Shown piece after piece: positions 44,761-54,095 of a DNA stretch of 64,000 bases. Below the pieces are notes generated by a model, which worked only from the letters and a program-made list of their open reading frames with translations, was not told the DNA's origin and searched no databases. The stretch is from Marinobacter sp. LA51 (GTDB lineage Bacteria; Pseudomonadota; Gammaproteobacteria; Pseudomonadales; Oleiphilaceae): positions 3,286,001 to 3,350,000 of the forward strand of contig NZ_AP028070.1 of NCBI RefSeq assembly GCF_030297175.1, read 5' to 3'. How positions within the stretch are numbered: the first letter of the stretch is position 1; each line of letters begins with the position of its first letter. The translations under genes and the position numbers were made by a program.

Positions 44761-46710
44761 TTAACCCGTCAAACTCAACACCACCAAACGGTCACCTGGC
44801 TGTAAATCCAGGTATTCCCGCCGTGGTGGATTCAAATGCAGATGCCGTCCCTGGGCGTCGGCCTTTTGCCGGAATACACCCAGTGCGATTTCGCCCTCGT
44901 CGGCGAGGATACGCTCCAGCAGATGGAAATCGACGCTGCCCGGAAGTGGGTAATCGCTCGGATCACGGAACTGGATTTCCGCTCCACCCACCGTAAACAA
45001 CTCATCCAGCACCACCCTTAGCTCCCGACGCAATGCGACCTGGGCCAGGATGTGGCTGAGAATCATCGGACTAATCAGCATCTCGTTGCGGTGTTCATAC
45101 AATAGTGGCCGGTTATCCGGGTCACTGAGCTCAAGAATGAGGTGCGGACGGCGTTCTTTCTCCATCAGGATATCTTCGAGCTGCAGGTACCCCACCATCG
45201 CCCGGGCGTCAGCCTCCTCTCCCGATGCCAGACGGTCACTGCTCAACAAAACCACAGAATCGTACGAGGATGGATCTAGCCGCCGCAGCTCGCCCTCCAC
45301 CATATAATCCGCTTCAACATGGTGGCAGTGGACCGTTGGGTGCTCACCCACGTAGCGGGAAATCGCCAGTGAGCGCTCCGCGGCAGGCACCACCGATACC
45401 AGGTCCAGCGAAAACGACTGATTACTGTAACTGCCAAACTCCGCAACCAGGCTAGGCACGCGCCGGTTCCAGCCCAGGACGAGCACCCGTTGCCCGAGAT
45501 CAGCATTACGGCGAATAGCCACCTTTGGCTCCGCCCGATCAACCGGCGGCAGCGTCGGCCGCTTGGCATTGGGTTCGGTTTCGGAATAATCCCTGGCCAT
45601 CATGATGACCCGGTCGTTCGCCTCAATTCGCGTCGCCGAGGGCGCAACCAACCGGACATCCCAGCCTTTACCAACCGGGCGCAACAGGCCCAGTACAATG
45701 ACGTTCGGTCGCGCCGACGCCAGTTCCGCCAGCGATAAACCGGCCACTGAGTCGCCACCGCGCACATAGATGCTGTTGCCTTCGGAACCAGTCAACAGCT
45801 CGTTGTAAATCTCCGACAATCCCGGGTGAATGATGTTCTGAACAATCAGCGAGCTGATCGACGCATCACCGGCGACTACTTCCACCTCACCAGGGTAGGC
45901 TCTCTCGATAACCGGCAATTTGCGCACATCCTGAATCTCGGCCACCACAAAAGGCAGGGAAGACTGGTACTGACGAGCCTGAGCGGCAATGGACAGCAGC
46001 GCCTTCACCGTTTCAACATCCGAAGTCACCAGGCTACCAACGCCCTGAGTGGCGCTGGGCACGATCACTGCCGCCGCATCCAGGCAGGCAACCCGGTGCA
46101 AGGCGTCGGGCTGAATGGCAGAACCCGATCGTAGAATGATCTGTCGCGCGCGCCGCCGGATGCCGGGCTCACTTCTGAGCTCATGCACCTGCTCGGCGGA
46201 GGCATCCTCGGACAGCACCACCAGGTTCAGCTTCTGGGTGTCGTGTTTTTCAAGAAAACGCCGCATCCGGCCGGACGAGCTCAGCAGCTCTGACAACAGC
46301 GGCAATGTCTGGCTGGTCCACCCGAGTACCACGATGTGATTTTTCAGGGTGACCGGCGTCAGTCCACGCTCAAGATCCGCCATTTTGGCAATCAACCAGC
46401 GGGTCAGGATGGCCACCAGGGTACCCATGAACACCACATAGCCGCTGACCGTTAGCAGAGTGGAGACAATACGCTGCCAGGTCCCGACATCATCCCCCAG
46501 GTATCCGGGATCGGTCAGCCTGAGAAAGGCCCACCAGATCGCCGAACCAGCATCGTCGAAAGACTCACCCAGCGGGACCACTAAAAGGCCGCCAACCAAC
46601 GAAATCAGGGCGATGAACGCAGCAACCACCACCAACTGAAAACCGGCTCCTTTCACTAACTGGCGTTCGACCAGGAACTTGATTCGATCAACAATTCGGA
46701 AGGGAAGCAT
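44761..46710 (-). CDS. CASTOR/POLLUX-related putative ion channel with RCK/TrkA-N-like domains
   Basis: A 649-aa protein. The N-terminal about 110 residues hold hydrophobic helices with a pore-like segment (SAIWWAFLRLTDPGYLGDD) before a third helix. Two nucleotide-binding-like domains follow: one from about residue 123 (TLKNHIVVLGWTSQTLPLLS), another from about 410 (LGQRVLVLGWNRRVPSLVAE). This is the plan of the CASTOR/POLLUX (DUF1012) group, ion channels gated by RCK domains. It converges on the adhesin gene and is unlikely to share its function. Ion and ligand are unknown. Confidence 0.82.
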   Translation of the reverse strand: MLPFRIVDRIKFLVERQLVKGAGFQLVVVAAFIALISLVGGLLVVPLGESFDDAGSAIWWAFLRLTDPGYLGDDVGTWQRIVSTLLTVSGYVVFMGTLVAILTRWLIAKMADLERGLTPVTLKNHIVVLGWTSQTLPLLSELLSSSGRMRRFLEKHDTQKLNLVVLSEDASAEQVHELRSEPGIRRRARQIILRSGSAIQPDALHRVACLDAAAVIVPSATQGVGSLVTSDVETVKALLSIAAQARQYQSSLPFVVAEIQDVRKLPVIERAYPGEVEVVAGDASISSLIVQNIIHPGLSEIYNELLTGSEGNSIYVRGGDSVAGLSLAELASARPNVIVLGLLRPVGKGWDVRLVAPSATRIEANDRVIMMARDYSETEPNAKRPTLPPVDRAEPKVAIRRNADLGQRVLVLGWNRRVPSLVAEFGSYSNQSFSLDLVSVVPAAERSLAISRYVGEHPTVHCHHVEADYMVEGELRRLDPSSYDSVVLLSSDRLASGEEADARAMVGYLQLEDILMEKERRPHLILELSDPDNRPLLYEHRNEMLISPMILSHILAQVALRRELRVVLDELFTVGGAEIQFRDPSDYPLPGSVDFHLLERILADEGEIALGVFRQKADAQGRHLHLNPPRREYLDLQPGDRLVVLSLTG

Positions 46711-46873
46711 GCAGGGCCCTGTTCTGAGTGAGCAAATGTCCTGCTAGCATAGCTGACAATCACCTGATTTCCCGAACCTTTTCCATGACTATCAGCGGCT
46801 TTCCCGGTAATCCAGCGGGACCAACGACACATAACCAGGACCCATTGCGGTCAGGCTTTCGTATACTGCCCCC

Positions 46874-47875
46874 ATGAAACTTCTAACGACACCACTTCTC
46901 CTGATCACACTGACTGCCCTGGCCGGATGCGCGACACGCTTTGTTTCGCCTCCGACGCTTGATGCTCCTGAAACCCAGTACCACGCCACCATCGTGAATG
47001 CAGACACCGCTACCTCACTGAGCGTTACTGACTTAGCCGAAGCTGTGGCGCAAGCCGATGTCGTCGTTGTCGGTGAATATCATGGTCATCACGGCTCACA
47101 TTTGCTGCAGTCGAGACTCCAGGCAGCGCTCTACCAACAAAATCCGGCCTTGGTCCTGACGATGGAGCAGTTTGACCAGAACCGGCAGCGGGAGCTGGAT
47201 CGCTATCTTGCAGGGGAAACGGGTGAGGCAGAACTGATTGAGGATGCCGGCGCCTGGGACAACTACCGGGCCTCATACCGCCCCTTGATCGAATTCGCCA
47301 AGGCCCGGGCAATTCCCGTGATCGCCGCTAATGCGCCGAGCCAGGTCGTACGCTGTGTTGGGCGTCAGGGCCCGGATTACCTCGACACCCTGCCCGCGGA
47401 TGTTCGCGCTCAACTACCCGCGAATCCCTTTACCGACACACCCGGCTACCGGGAAAAATTCGTAACCGCACTGGCGGGCGGCCATAGCTCCGGTGAAGCG
47501 GATATGAATGAGCGCATGCAAAACACCTACAAGGCTCAGCTGCTCAGGGATAACGTCATGGCGATGCAGATTCAACAAGCCCGAAAGCGCTACCCCAGGC
47601 ACCAGATCCTGCATCTGACGGGAACCTTTCACAGTGAAGAGCGGCTGGGCACGGTAGCGCTGCTGAAACAGCGGGCCCCAGAGCTGGGGGTGGTTGTACT
47701 GACGCCGGTTTTCTGGCCCGCCGGGCAAAGCCAGCCCGACATCAAGGCCCAGCGCGGAAAAGGAGATTACCTGTACTTCCTTCAGACCCTGCCGAAAGAA
47801 TATCGCGATGCAGAGCGCGCCCGGGCGGCAATGTCCGTCCGGTTTAGCCAAGCAAAATCAGCAAGCTGCGAATAA
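46874..47875 (+). CDS. ChaN-like lipoprotein
   Basis: A 333-aa outer-membrane or periplasmic lipoprotein. The lipobox LAGC places the lipidated Cys at residue 19. The ChaN domain shows VVVVGEYHGHHGSHLLQSRL near the N-terminus and HQILHLTGTFHSEERLG near the C-terminus, the paired His/Glu motifs typical of the family. ChaN of Campylobacter binds haem and is linked to iron uptake; no haem or iron transport genes lie beside it here, so haem binding is only a family-level expectation. It is a single gene with its own upstream region of 163 bp. Confidence 0.85.
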   Translation: MKLLTTPLLLITLTALAGCATRFVSPPTLDAPETQYHATIVNADTATSLSVTDLAEAVAQADVVVVGEYHGHHGSHLLQSRLQAALYQQNPALVLTMEQFDQNRQRELDRYLAGETGEAELIEDAGAWDNYRASYRPLIEFAKARAIPVIAANAPSQVVRCVGRQGPDYLDTLPADVRAQLPANPFTDTPGYREKFVTALAGGHSSGEADMNERMQNTYKAQLLRDNVMAMQIQQARKRYPRHQILHLTGTFHSEERLGTVALLKQRAPELGVVVLTPVFWPAGQSQPDIKAQRGKGDYLYFLQTLPKEYRDAERARAAMSVRFSQAKSASCE

Positions 47876-47883
47876 GGGTCGAT

Positions 47884-48951
47884 TTATTGGGTGGCCACCA
47901 TCTCGTCGGTCACCTGATACTCACCGCGAAGCCAACGCAGAATTTCCTCGGCCGCCGGATGGCTGAAGCCGCCATAGATGCGCTCCAGACTCGCACGCTT
48001 GTCATCGCCGATGCGGCCGAGCCCGGTGTCCTGCAGCACTAGGAGATCGGCCAGGATCTGATCCGCCAAATCGAGCCCCAGAGCCTCCCGGGCTGCATGC
48101 CGGAGCGAATGACCATACTGGTATTCAGGACCCAGTCGATAAGATTCTGCCAGCGTGATCGCCGGCACGGTGGTCAGCGTTGGCTGCAATGCCGGGTTTA
48201 TGCCATGGCCCGCGATGTGGGCGGCATTAGCGGCCGGCCTTCCGGTGAAGCCACGCAAATGCAGGTGCTGAGACATGCGATCGCCGTCATTAACCGGATA
48301 GTTATCCCACAGCACCGGTTTGCGCCCGAGAACATCGCCCACGCGCTTCAGGTGTCCAGGTGAGATTTCCCGAGAACAGACCTCTTCACCGGTCCAGAAG
48401 ATATTGACCTCGTGGTCCAGTTTGCGCCCCAGGGTTTCCAGGTAGTCGGCAGGACGCTCCCCGAACACACGGTCCAGCACCCGATCGTCAGAGTAATAGC
48501 TCGGGCAGACACTGAGCTGTCGGACCGAACTGTGGTCCCGAACCCAGGCCACTATCTCGGCCTGGGTGTGAGCCAGGTCGGGGGTGTCCGAACGCATGTC
48601 ATCAAACAGGATCGCCAGTTCATCGATGCCCATGCGATCCAGCAACGCCAGCTTGCGGGCAAGGGCCGCGCGCGCCTCATCATCAAAACGATTGAATATC
48701 TCGAAGGGGCTTAACCCAACCCCAAAACGCACACCTTCTTTGCGGCAAAAACTCGCAAAGTTCGCCAGTTCCGCCGCCACGTCCGCTGGATGGGGCTCCT
48801 GCCAGCGCCGACGCAGAAAGGCATCAGCCTTGGGCGCGTACAAATAAAAGCCGTACCCGTGGGGTGCCAGGGCGCGCACCAGATGGCGCCGCTCCTGCCA
48901 GCTCCACATCGGGCCGTAGAAGCCCTCGATGATGCCTAACGTGGTTGCCAT
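47884..48951 (-). CDS. GH84-like beta-N-acetylglucosaminidase domain protein
   Basis: A 355-aa protein with the GH84 (NAGidase/O-GlcNAcase) barrel: IIEGFYGPMWSWQERR at the N-terminus, the GYGFYLYAPKAD strand, and the catalytic Asp pair Asp117-Asp118 in ELAILFDDMRSD. There is no signal peptide, so it is predicted cytoplasmic. ATG 48951 is chosen because GGGAG lies upstream and the family N-terminus begins there; the frame stays open to 49026. The substrate is unknown; cleavage of N-acetylglucosamine conjugates is the family activity. The divergent neighbour is an acyltransferase. Confidence 0.85.
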   Translation of the reverse strand: MATTLGIIEGFYGPMWSWQERRHLVRALAPHGYGFYLYAPKADAFLRRRWQEPHPADVAAELANFASFCRKEGVRFGVGLSPFEIFNRFDDEARAALARKLALLDRMGIDELAILFDDMRSDTPDLAHTQAEIVAWVRDHSSVRQLSVCPSYYSDDRVLDRVFGERPADYLETLGRKLDHEVNIFWTGEEVCSREISPGHLKRVGDVLGRKPVLWDNYPVNDGDRMSQHLHLRGFTGRPAANAAHIAGHGINPALQPTLTTVPAITLAESYRLGPEYQYGHSLRHAAREALGLDLADQILADLLVLQDTGLGRIGDDKRASLERIYGGFSHPAAEEILRWLRGEYQVTDEMVATQ

Positions 48952-49100
48952 GGTCGCAACTCCCTGCCTGATGAAAAAACGGTGACTTGTGCCGCTGCGG
49001 ATTAACACATGGTATAGCCGCGGCAAGCATACCGTAGGTCACGACCATATTGCCGGCCCCCAATGCAGGCTATTATAGCGATATCCAAAAGGACCAACTT

Positions 49101-50153
49101 ATGACCCCCTCACACAACCGGTTAGCCAGCCTTGATGCCTTGCGTGGTTTGGCCGCGCTTGTCGTCGTTCTGTTCCACTACCTACCCTACTACGACAAGC
49201 TGTACGGCCACGGGTTCGAACTACCGGCCATCCTTAACAGCAGCCTGTTGTTCGGGCGATACGGGGTCCATCTGTTCTTTATTCTCAGCGGCTTTGTGAT
49301 CTTCATGACGCTGGAGCGCACCTCCAAGGCCGGCTGGTTTGGCCTGGCCCGTGCCTTCCGTTTGTTACCTGCACTCTGGGCCGCCATCGCGCTCACCTTC
49401 ATCTCGGTGCACTGGCTTGGCCCGGAAAGCCGGGCGGTCACCTTCGAAACCGCGCTGCTGAATACCACGCTACTGCATGAATACTTTGGTATGCAGCATG
49501 TCGACGGCGCCTACTGGAGTCTGGTGGTGGAGGTTACCTTCTATAGCTGGATGGCTCTACTGTTCTTCAATCTCCGAAGTTGGTCGCAGCTTCGTTCTGC
49601 TTTAACGGTCTGGATAATAATCAGCTATATCGGCGTGCTCTGGTGGAAACAGATTCCGGAGGGCATCGAATTTCTGGTCAAGGATCTGTTGTTTGTGAAA
49701 TACGCGCCGCTGTTTGTAGCCGGCATGCTGATTTATCGACGCCACCGCTACGGAGGCGGTTCGGTCTTCGACAACACCCTGCTGATCGCCAGTATTGGCC
49801 ATGGCCTGTTCGCCTACAAAATGCCTTACAGCCTTTTTGTCCTGGGATGCTTCGGAGTCTTTGCCCTCGCGGTGTACGGCCGGCTGCCATGGCTGGCCAA
49901 CCGCCCCATGCTCTGGCTCGGCAGCCTGTCCTACAGCCTGTACCTGGTCCATCAGAATATTGGTTACGGCGTAATCGACCTGAGTTACCGGGCAGGGCTA
50001 CCGGGATGGATTGGCGTGGGACTGGCGCTGGCAACCGCGCTCGGTCTGGCTGCAGTTATCCACTACTCGGTGGAAAAACCCGCCCTGACCCAATTCCGAA
50101 ACTGGCGAAAAAAGTCGGAAACAGCGGCTCCTGCGCCTTCCTCGCCGAACTAA
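49101..50153 (+). CDS. Acyltransferase-3 family membrane O-acyltransferase (OafA-like)
   Basis: A 350-aa membrane enzyme with about ten hydrophobic helices. It starts with the family motif RLASLDALRGLAALVVVLFH and continues with VHLFFILSGFVIFM and YWSLVVEVTFY. Such enzymes acylate cell-surface sugars (lipopolysaccharide, capsule or other glycans). ATG 49101 has AAAAGGA upstream; the frame opens earlier at 49050 without an RBS. No glycan gene cluster lies nearby, so the acceptor cannot be named. Confidence 0.85.
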   Translation: MTPSHNRLASLDALRGLAALVVVLFHYLPYYDKLYGHGFELPAILNSSLLFGRYGVHLFFILSGFVIFMTLERTSKAGWFGLARAFRLLPALWAAIALTFISVHWLGPESRAVTFETALLNTTLLHEYFGMQHVDGAYWSLVVEVTFYSWMALLFFNLRSWSQLRSALTVWIIISYIGVLWWKQIPEGIEFLVKDLLFVKYAPLFVAGMLIYRRHRYGGGSVFDNTLLIASIGHGLFAYKMPYSLFVLGCFGVFALAVYGRLPWLANRPMLWLGSLSYSLYLVHQNIGYGVIDLSYRAGLPGWIGVGLALATALGLAAVIHYSVEKPALTQFRNWRKKSETAAPAPSSPN

Positions 50154-50264
50154 GTCACGCCCATCGAACACTCCGGGGGAGTGCTGTCGCAACTGGTGAA
50201 ATGTTGGCTAGACTGACAGTGAAAGCCTTGTTCCCAGAACGCACCCCGGTCTCAGGAGGCCGTG

Positions 50265-50723
50265 ATGGAAATAAAAACCTTCGAGGATCTCATCGACTGG
50301 ACCCGCCAGCTGCATGCACACCTGGCTGAGAGCCTGCACGAATCCGCCGCCAAAGCTCAGAATGAACGCGCAAGCGCTCTGCTCGACTACGTCAGCAGTC
50401 ACGAACGTATGCTGGAGCAAGCAGTCGCTGAGTTTGAGAAACAGGCCGACTCGAAAGCGATGAAAACCCGCCTTTACGATTACGCCAACCATAAGCCCAT
50501 CGAAAGCCATCGCACCTGCGACACTCACTACGCCGACCTGGATTTCGATGGAATCGCGCGTGAGGTATTCGATTTTCACGATCAGGTGATGGATCTGTAC
50601 GACACCCTGATTGGCAAAGCAGAAATTCCCGAGGCACGCACGCTGCTGGAGGATTTGAAAGCCCTGGAAGAGCATGAAGCCATGAGGTTGGCACGCCAGA
50701 TTGGCCGGATGGATGATATGTAA
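50265..50723 (+). CDS. Small four-helix-like (ferritin-like fold) protein, unknown function
   Basis: A 152-aa, fully helical-looking cytoplasmic protein. It opens MEIKTFEDLIDWTRQLHAHL, has spaced Glu/His pairs (SSHERMLEQAVAEFE; EEHEAMRLARQIG), and resembles ferritin-like bundles. I recognise no specific family. ATG 50265 is preceded by AGGAGG at 5 bp. It may have its own promoter; the TRAP operon downstream is separated by 144 bp with a separate predicted promoter. Confidence 0.75.
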   Translation: MEIKTFEDLIDWTRQLHAHLAESLHESAAKAQNERASALLDYVSSHERMLEQAVAEFEKQADSKAMKTRLYDYANHKPIESHRTCDTHYADLDFDGIAREVFDFHDQVMDLYDTLIGKAEIPEARTLLEDLKALEEHEAMRLARQIGRMDDM

Positions 50724-50730
50724 ACAACCG

Positions 50731-50783
50731 TACGACCTAGGTCGTAGATATGGCCAGTTTTCGTTCCGTTTCCTAACGATAAT
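50731..50783 (+). promoter_or_regulatory. 16-bp perfect palindrome and activator-type promoter of the TRAP operon
   Basis: TACGACCTAGGTCGTA (50731-50746) is a perfect palindrome. A -10-like GATAAT lies at 50778-50783 with only a weak -35 about 17 bp before it, which would put the palindrome centre near -52. Such a layout fits a dimeric activator, for example a NarL/LuxR-type response regulator. A second hairpin in the leader (TCCTCC / GGAGGA, 50814-50830) hides a Shine-Dalgarno-like sequence that is not the one used. Confidence 0.55.
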
Positions 50784-50867
50784 TGTTAACTTGGGCTACC
50801 GTTATGAGTTAACTCCTCCTACCCGGAGGACGCTCTGAACAAAAAACGATAAGAGGATTGAAGAGCA

Positions 50868-51944
50868 ATGAAGATCCGTTCTGTTCTTTCCGCGGCTGCG
50901 CTGGCTGTGGCAACGACCTTTGCCGCCACGCAGGCGCTCGCTCAGGATACGTTTACTCTCCGCCTTGCCGAAACCTGGGGCCCGAACTTCCCTATTTTCG
51001 GTGATGCATCTAAAAACATGGCCAGAATGGCCGAAGAGATGTCTGATGGCCGTCTGCGCATCCGCATCGACTCTGCCAACAAGCACAAAGCCCCATTTGG
51101 CGTGTTTGACATGGTTAAAGCCGGTCAGTACGACATGGGCCACTCCGCGTCCTACTACTGGAAAGGCAAGGTACCTAACACCCTGTTCTTCACCAGCATG
51201 CCTTTCGGCATGAATGCCATGGAACAGTATGCCTGGTTCTACCATGGCGAAGGCATGGAGCTGATGCAGGAAGTGTATAACCCGCATAACCTGATGTCCT
51301 TCCCGGGTGGTAACACCGGCATCCAGATGGGTGGCTGGTTCCGCAAGGAAATCAAATCCGTTGAAGACCTGCAAGGTCTGAAGATGCGTATTCCTGGGTT
51401 CGCCGGCGAAGTCTTTGCCGAAGTAGGCGTAAGCCCGACCAACATTGCACCGGGCGAGCTCTACACAGCGCTTGAGCGCAACACCATCGACGCCGTTGAG
51501 TGGGTCGGCCCGGCTCTGGATCTTCGTCTGGGTTTCCAGCAGATCGCTGACTACTACTACACCGGTTGGCACGAGCCAGCTACCGAGCTGCAGTTCCTGG
51601 TCAACAAGAAGACCTGGGAGAAGCTGCCCGCTGACCTGAGGGAAATTCTGCGTGTTTCCATGCGCCTGTCCTCATACGAAATGCTGGTTCAGTCACAGCA
51701 CGAAAATGCCAAGGCATGGGCTAGCATCCAGGAAGAGTATCCGAACGTTCAGATCCGGAAGTTCCCGGACGAAGTCTTTCAGGCCATGAAGGAGGCTAAC
51801 GATAAGCTTCTGAAGGAGGCCGCTGCTGGCGACGAACTGGCCGCCAAGATCGTTAAGTCTCAGCAGGAGTACCTTGAGCAGTCCCGCGCTTACACCGATA
51901 TTTCTGAGCGTGCGTACCTCAACACGATGGGCGAAGTCGAGTAA
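50868..51944 (+). CDS. dctP: TRAP transporter substrate-binding protein, DctP family
   Basis: A 358-aa periplasmic binding protein: Sec signal peptide (cut after QALAQ, residue 26), then a DctP fold with the conserved arginine region GLKMRIPGFAGEVFAEVG and NTIDAVEWVGPALDL. The latter resembles the TakP-like subgroup that binds 2-oxo or other monocarboxylates, and also sugar-acid binders, so the ligand is open. AGAGGA precedes the ATG. The membrane subunits follow after a 102-bp gap with a hairpin, giving the usual higher output of the binding protein. Confidence 0.92.
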   Translation: MKIRSVLSAAALAVATTFAATQALAQDTFTLRLAETWGPNFPIFGDASKNMARMAEEMSDGRLRIRIDSANKHKAPFGVFDMVKAGQYDMGHSASYYWKGKVPNTLFFTSMPFGMNAMEQYAWFYHGEGMELMQEVYNPHNLMSFPGGNTGIQMGGWFRKEIKSVEDLQGLKMRIPGFAGEVFAEVGVSPTNIAPGELYTALERNTIDAVEWVGPALDLRLGFQQIADYYYTGWHEPATELQFLVNKKTWEKLPADLREILRVSMRLSSYEMLVQSQHENAKAWASIQEEYPNVQIRKFPDEVFQAMKEANDKLLKEAAAGDELAAKIVKSQQEYLEQSRAYTDISERAYLNTMGEVE

Positions 51945-51963
51945 GATCGCGCCCCAAATCGAG

Positions 51964-51995
51964 CCGGGATTGCTCTCTGAGTGGTCCCGGTTTCG
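51964..51995 (+). terminator. Hairpin between dctP and dctQ (partial terminator)
   Basis: CCGGGA (51964-51969) pairs with TCCCGG (51985-51990) over a 15-nt loop, followed by a T-rich but interrupted stretch. It lies 20 bp after the dctP stop and probably lets only part of the transcripts reach dctQM, a common arrangement in TRAP operons. Confidence 0.5.
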
Positions 51996-52046
51996 TTGTT
52001 TATAGTAGCCGAAAAAAACGCCAACCCGCTTGGCGGAGGATTGTAA

Positions 52047-52592
52047 ATGCGGTGGATTATCAAACTGGACGAGGGCCTGGCCCGATTGTCCAATCTCTGT
52101 GGCTGGGTCGCCTGTATCGCGATGATACTAATGGCCGTAAACGTGTTTTACGACGTGGTGTCCCGCTACGCATTCAATGAAGTATCGATTGGCATGCAGG
52201 AAATGGAATGGCACCTGTATTCCATCGTTTTTCTGTTTGGTATCCCCTACGCACTCCGCACGGATGGCCACGTTCGCGTAGATGTTTTCTACACCAACTG
52301 GAGCAACAAGGCCAAGGCCTGGGTCAACCTGGTTGGCGCTGTGATCTTCGTGCTCCCGTTCGCCTACCTGATTGGCACCTACGGTTACAGCTTTGCCCTC
52401 GATTCCTACAGCATGGGTGAAGGCAGTGGCGATCCGGGTGGATTGCCCCATCGGTACCTGATCAAATCGGTTATTCCCGTCACGGCCTTTTTCATCGGCA
52501 CAGCCGGTCTGGGCATGATTACTTACGCCCTGCGGGTAATGTCCGGCGAGAAAAGCTATACCTCTGAGCACAGCGCGGGAGGTCTGGCATGA
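52047..52592 (+). CDS. dctQ: TRAP transporter small permease subunit, DctQ family
   Basis: A 181-aa integral membrane protein with four hydrophobic helices and the DctQ motif around VFYDVVSRYAFNEVSIGMQE and EWHLYSIVFLFGIPYALRTD. It pairs with DctM to form the sodium-driven uptake channel. GGAGG precedes the ATG, and its stop overlaps the dctM start by 4 bp. Confidence 0.92.
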   Translation: MRWIIKLDEGLARLSNLCGWVACIAMILMAVNVFYDVVSRYAFNEVSIGMQEMEWHLYSIVFLFGIPYALRTDGHVRVDVFYTNWSNKAKAWVNLVGAVIFVLPFAYLIGTYGYSFALDSYSMGEGSGDPGGLPHRYLIKSVIPVTAFFIGTAGLGMITYALRVMSGEKSYTSEHSAGGLA

Positions 52593-53884
52593 TCGGTATG
52601 ATTATGTTCGGCGTCGCCATGCTGATGCTGATGGCGGGTTTCCCTGTCGCCTTTACTTTCGGTGGTGTCGCACTGTTCTTCGGTATTTATGCCGAGGGCA
52701 TGGATCTGTTTGCGTTCATGCCATTCCGGATCATGAGCGTAATGCAGAACACCGTGCTCATGGCGGTGCCCCTGTTCATCTTCATGGGCGTGGTGCTGCA
52801 GCGCACCAGACTGGCGGAACAGCTACTCACCTCCATGGGCCGCCTGTTCGGCGGCCTGCCCGGCGGCCTGGCCATCTCTACCATCCTGGTCGGCGCCCTT
52901 CTGGCCGCGTCTACCGGCGTGGTTGGTGCGTCCGTGGTAGCCATGGGCCTGATTTCCCTGCCGGTCATGCTGGCCCACAAGTACGACAAGCGTCTGGCCA
53001 CCGGCACCATCTGTGCTTCAGGCACCCTGGGACAGATCGTTCCACCGTCGATCATCCTGATCATTCTCGGTGACGTCATCGGCATCCCCGTCGGCGACCT
53101 GTTCAAGGCGGCTGTATGGCCGGGCGTGGTCCTGATCGGCCTGTACATTGCCTACATCCTGATCCTGACCCGCCTGAAGCCGGAAACGGCGCCGGCCATG
53201 CCAGCGGATCCGACCCGCTCCCGGAGACAGGAAGTCATCTCCGCCCTGCTGGCGATCATTCCGCCACTGGCGCTGATTGTGATCGTATTGGGCTCTATCT
53301 TCAGCGGCATCGCCACGCCCACCGAGTCCTCGGCACTGGGTGGTGTTGGCGCCGTGGTTCTGGCTCTCATCTACAAGCAGTTCTCGTTCAAGATGGTCTG
53401 GGACAGCGCCAAGGATACCGTCAAGGTAACCGCCATGGTGTTTGCAATCCTGATCGGTGCCACTGCGTTCTCTATGGTGTTCAGCTACACCGGCGGCGAC
53501 TACCTGCTGGAAGAATGGCTACACCTCCTGCCAGGCGGCCAGTGGGGCTTCATTATCCTGGCGATGCTGGTGATCCTGATCCTTGGCTTCTTCATCGACT
53601 TCGTCGAAATCTCGTTCATCATCGTGCCGATTCTGGCGCCGATTGCTGAGGCCATGGGCATCAACATGCTCTGGTTCGCCATCCTGATTGCCATGAACCT
53701 GCAGACGAGCTTCCTGACGCCACCGTTTGGTTTCTCGCTCTTCTACCTGAAAGGGGTGGCACCACCGGAAGTCCGAACGGTAGACATCTACCGCGGGATT
53801 ATCCCGTTCATTCTGATTCAGATTCTGGTGTTGGCACTGATCGTGATCTTCCCCGAATGGTTCGGGATGAGTTCCACCTACTGA
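52589..53884 (+). CDS. dctM: TRAP transporter large permease subunit, DctM family
   Basis: A 431-aa membrane transporter with about twelve helices. Family stretches include FMGVVLQRTRLAEQLLTSMG, ASTGVVGASVVAMGLISLP and ICASGTLGQIVPPSI (about residues 115-155), and FLTPPFGFSLFYLKGVAP near the end. It carries the substrate across the inner membrane with sodium. The terminator 7 bp after the stop closes the dctPQM operon. Confidence 0.94.
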   Translation: MIGMIMFGVAMLMLMAGFPVAFTFGGVALFFGIYAEGMDLFAFMPFRIMSVMQNTVLMAVPLFIFMGVVLQRTRLAEQLLTSMGRLFGGLPGGLAISTILVGALLAASTGVVGASVVAMGLISLPVMLAHKYDKRLATGTICASGTLGQIVPPSIILIILGDVIGIPVGDLFKAAVWPGVVLIGLYIAYILILTRLKPETAPAMPADPTRSRRQEVISALLAIIPPLALIVIVLGSIFSGIATPTESSALGGVGAVVLALIYKQFSFKMVWDSAKDTVKVTAMVFAILIGATAFSMVFSYTGGDYLLEEWLHLLPGGQWGFIILAMLVILILGFFIDFVEISFIIVPILAPIAEAMGINMLWFAILIAMNLQTSFLTPPFGFSLFYLKGVAPPEVRTVDIYRGIIPFILIQILVLALIVIFPEWFGMSSTY

Positions 53885-53891
53885 CCCTCCT

Positions 53892-53922
53892 AAAAAACCG
53901 GGCCTCATGGCCCGGTTTTTTT
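53892..53922 (+). terminator. Rho-independent terminator of dctPQM
   Basis: AAAAAACCGGGCC pairs with GGCCCGGTTTTTT around a TCAT loop, ending in seven T residues. Confidence 0.9.
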
Positions 53923-53962
53923 ATGTCGCTATCCATCGTTTCCAGCCCTTTCACGACCTAAC

Positions 53963-53990
53963 CTGACAAAATCCCAACCTTTTCTATACT
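53963..53990 (+). promoter_or_regulatory. Predicted promoter of the cyclopropane synthase family operon (sigma-S-like)
   Basis: CTGACA and TATACT are separated by 16 bp, and a C directly precedes the -10 box (CTATACT), the base favoured by sigma-S at -13. It would give a leader of about 100 nt. E. coli cfa also has a sigma-S promoter, which fits but does not prove the call. Confidence 0.5.
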
Positions 53991-54095
53991 GAACACAGAA
54001 CCGGCGGTTCCCGGATGAACAGACGGGACAAGTCCCTGTGCGTCTTCGCACAGAGGGCCGCGATGTTCAGGTCAGGCAAAGGGAGAGAGGGACTC

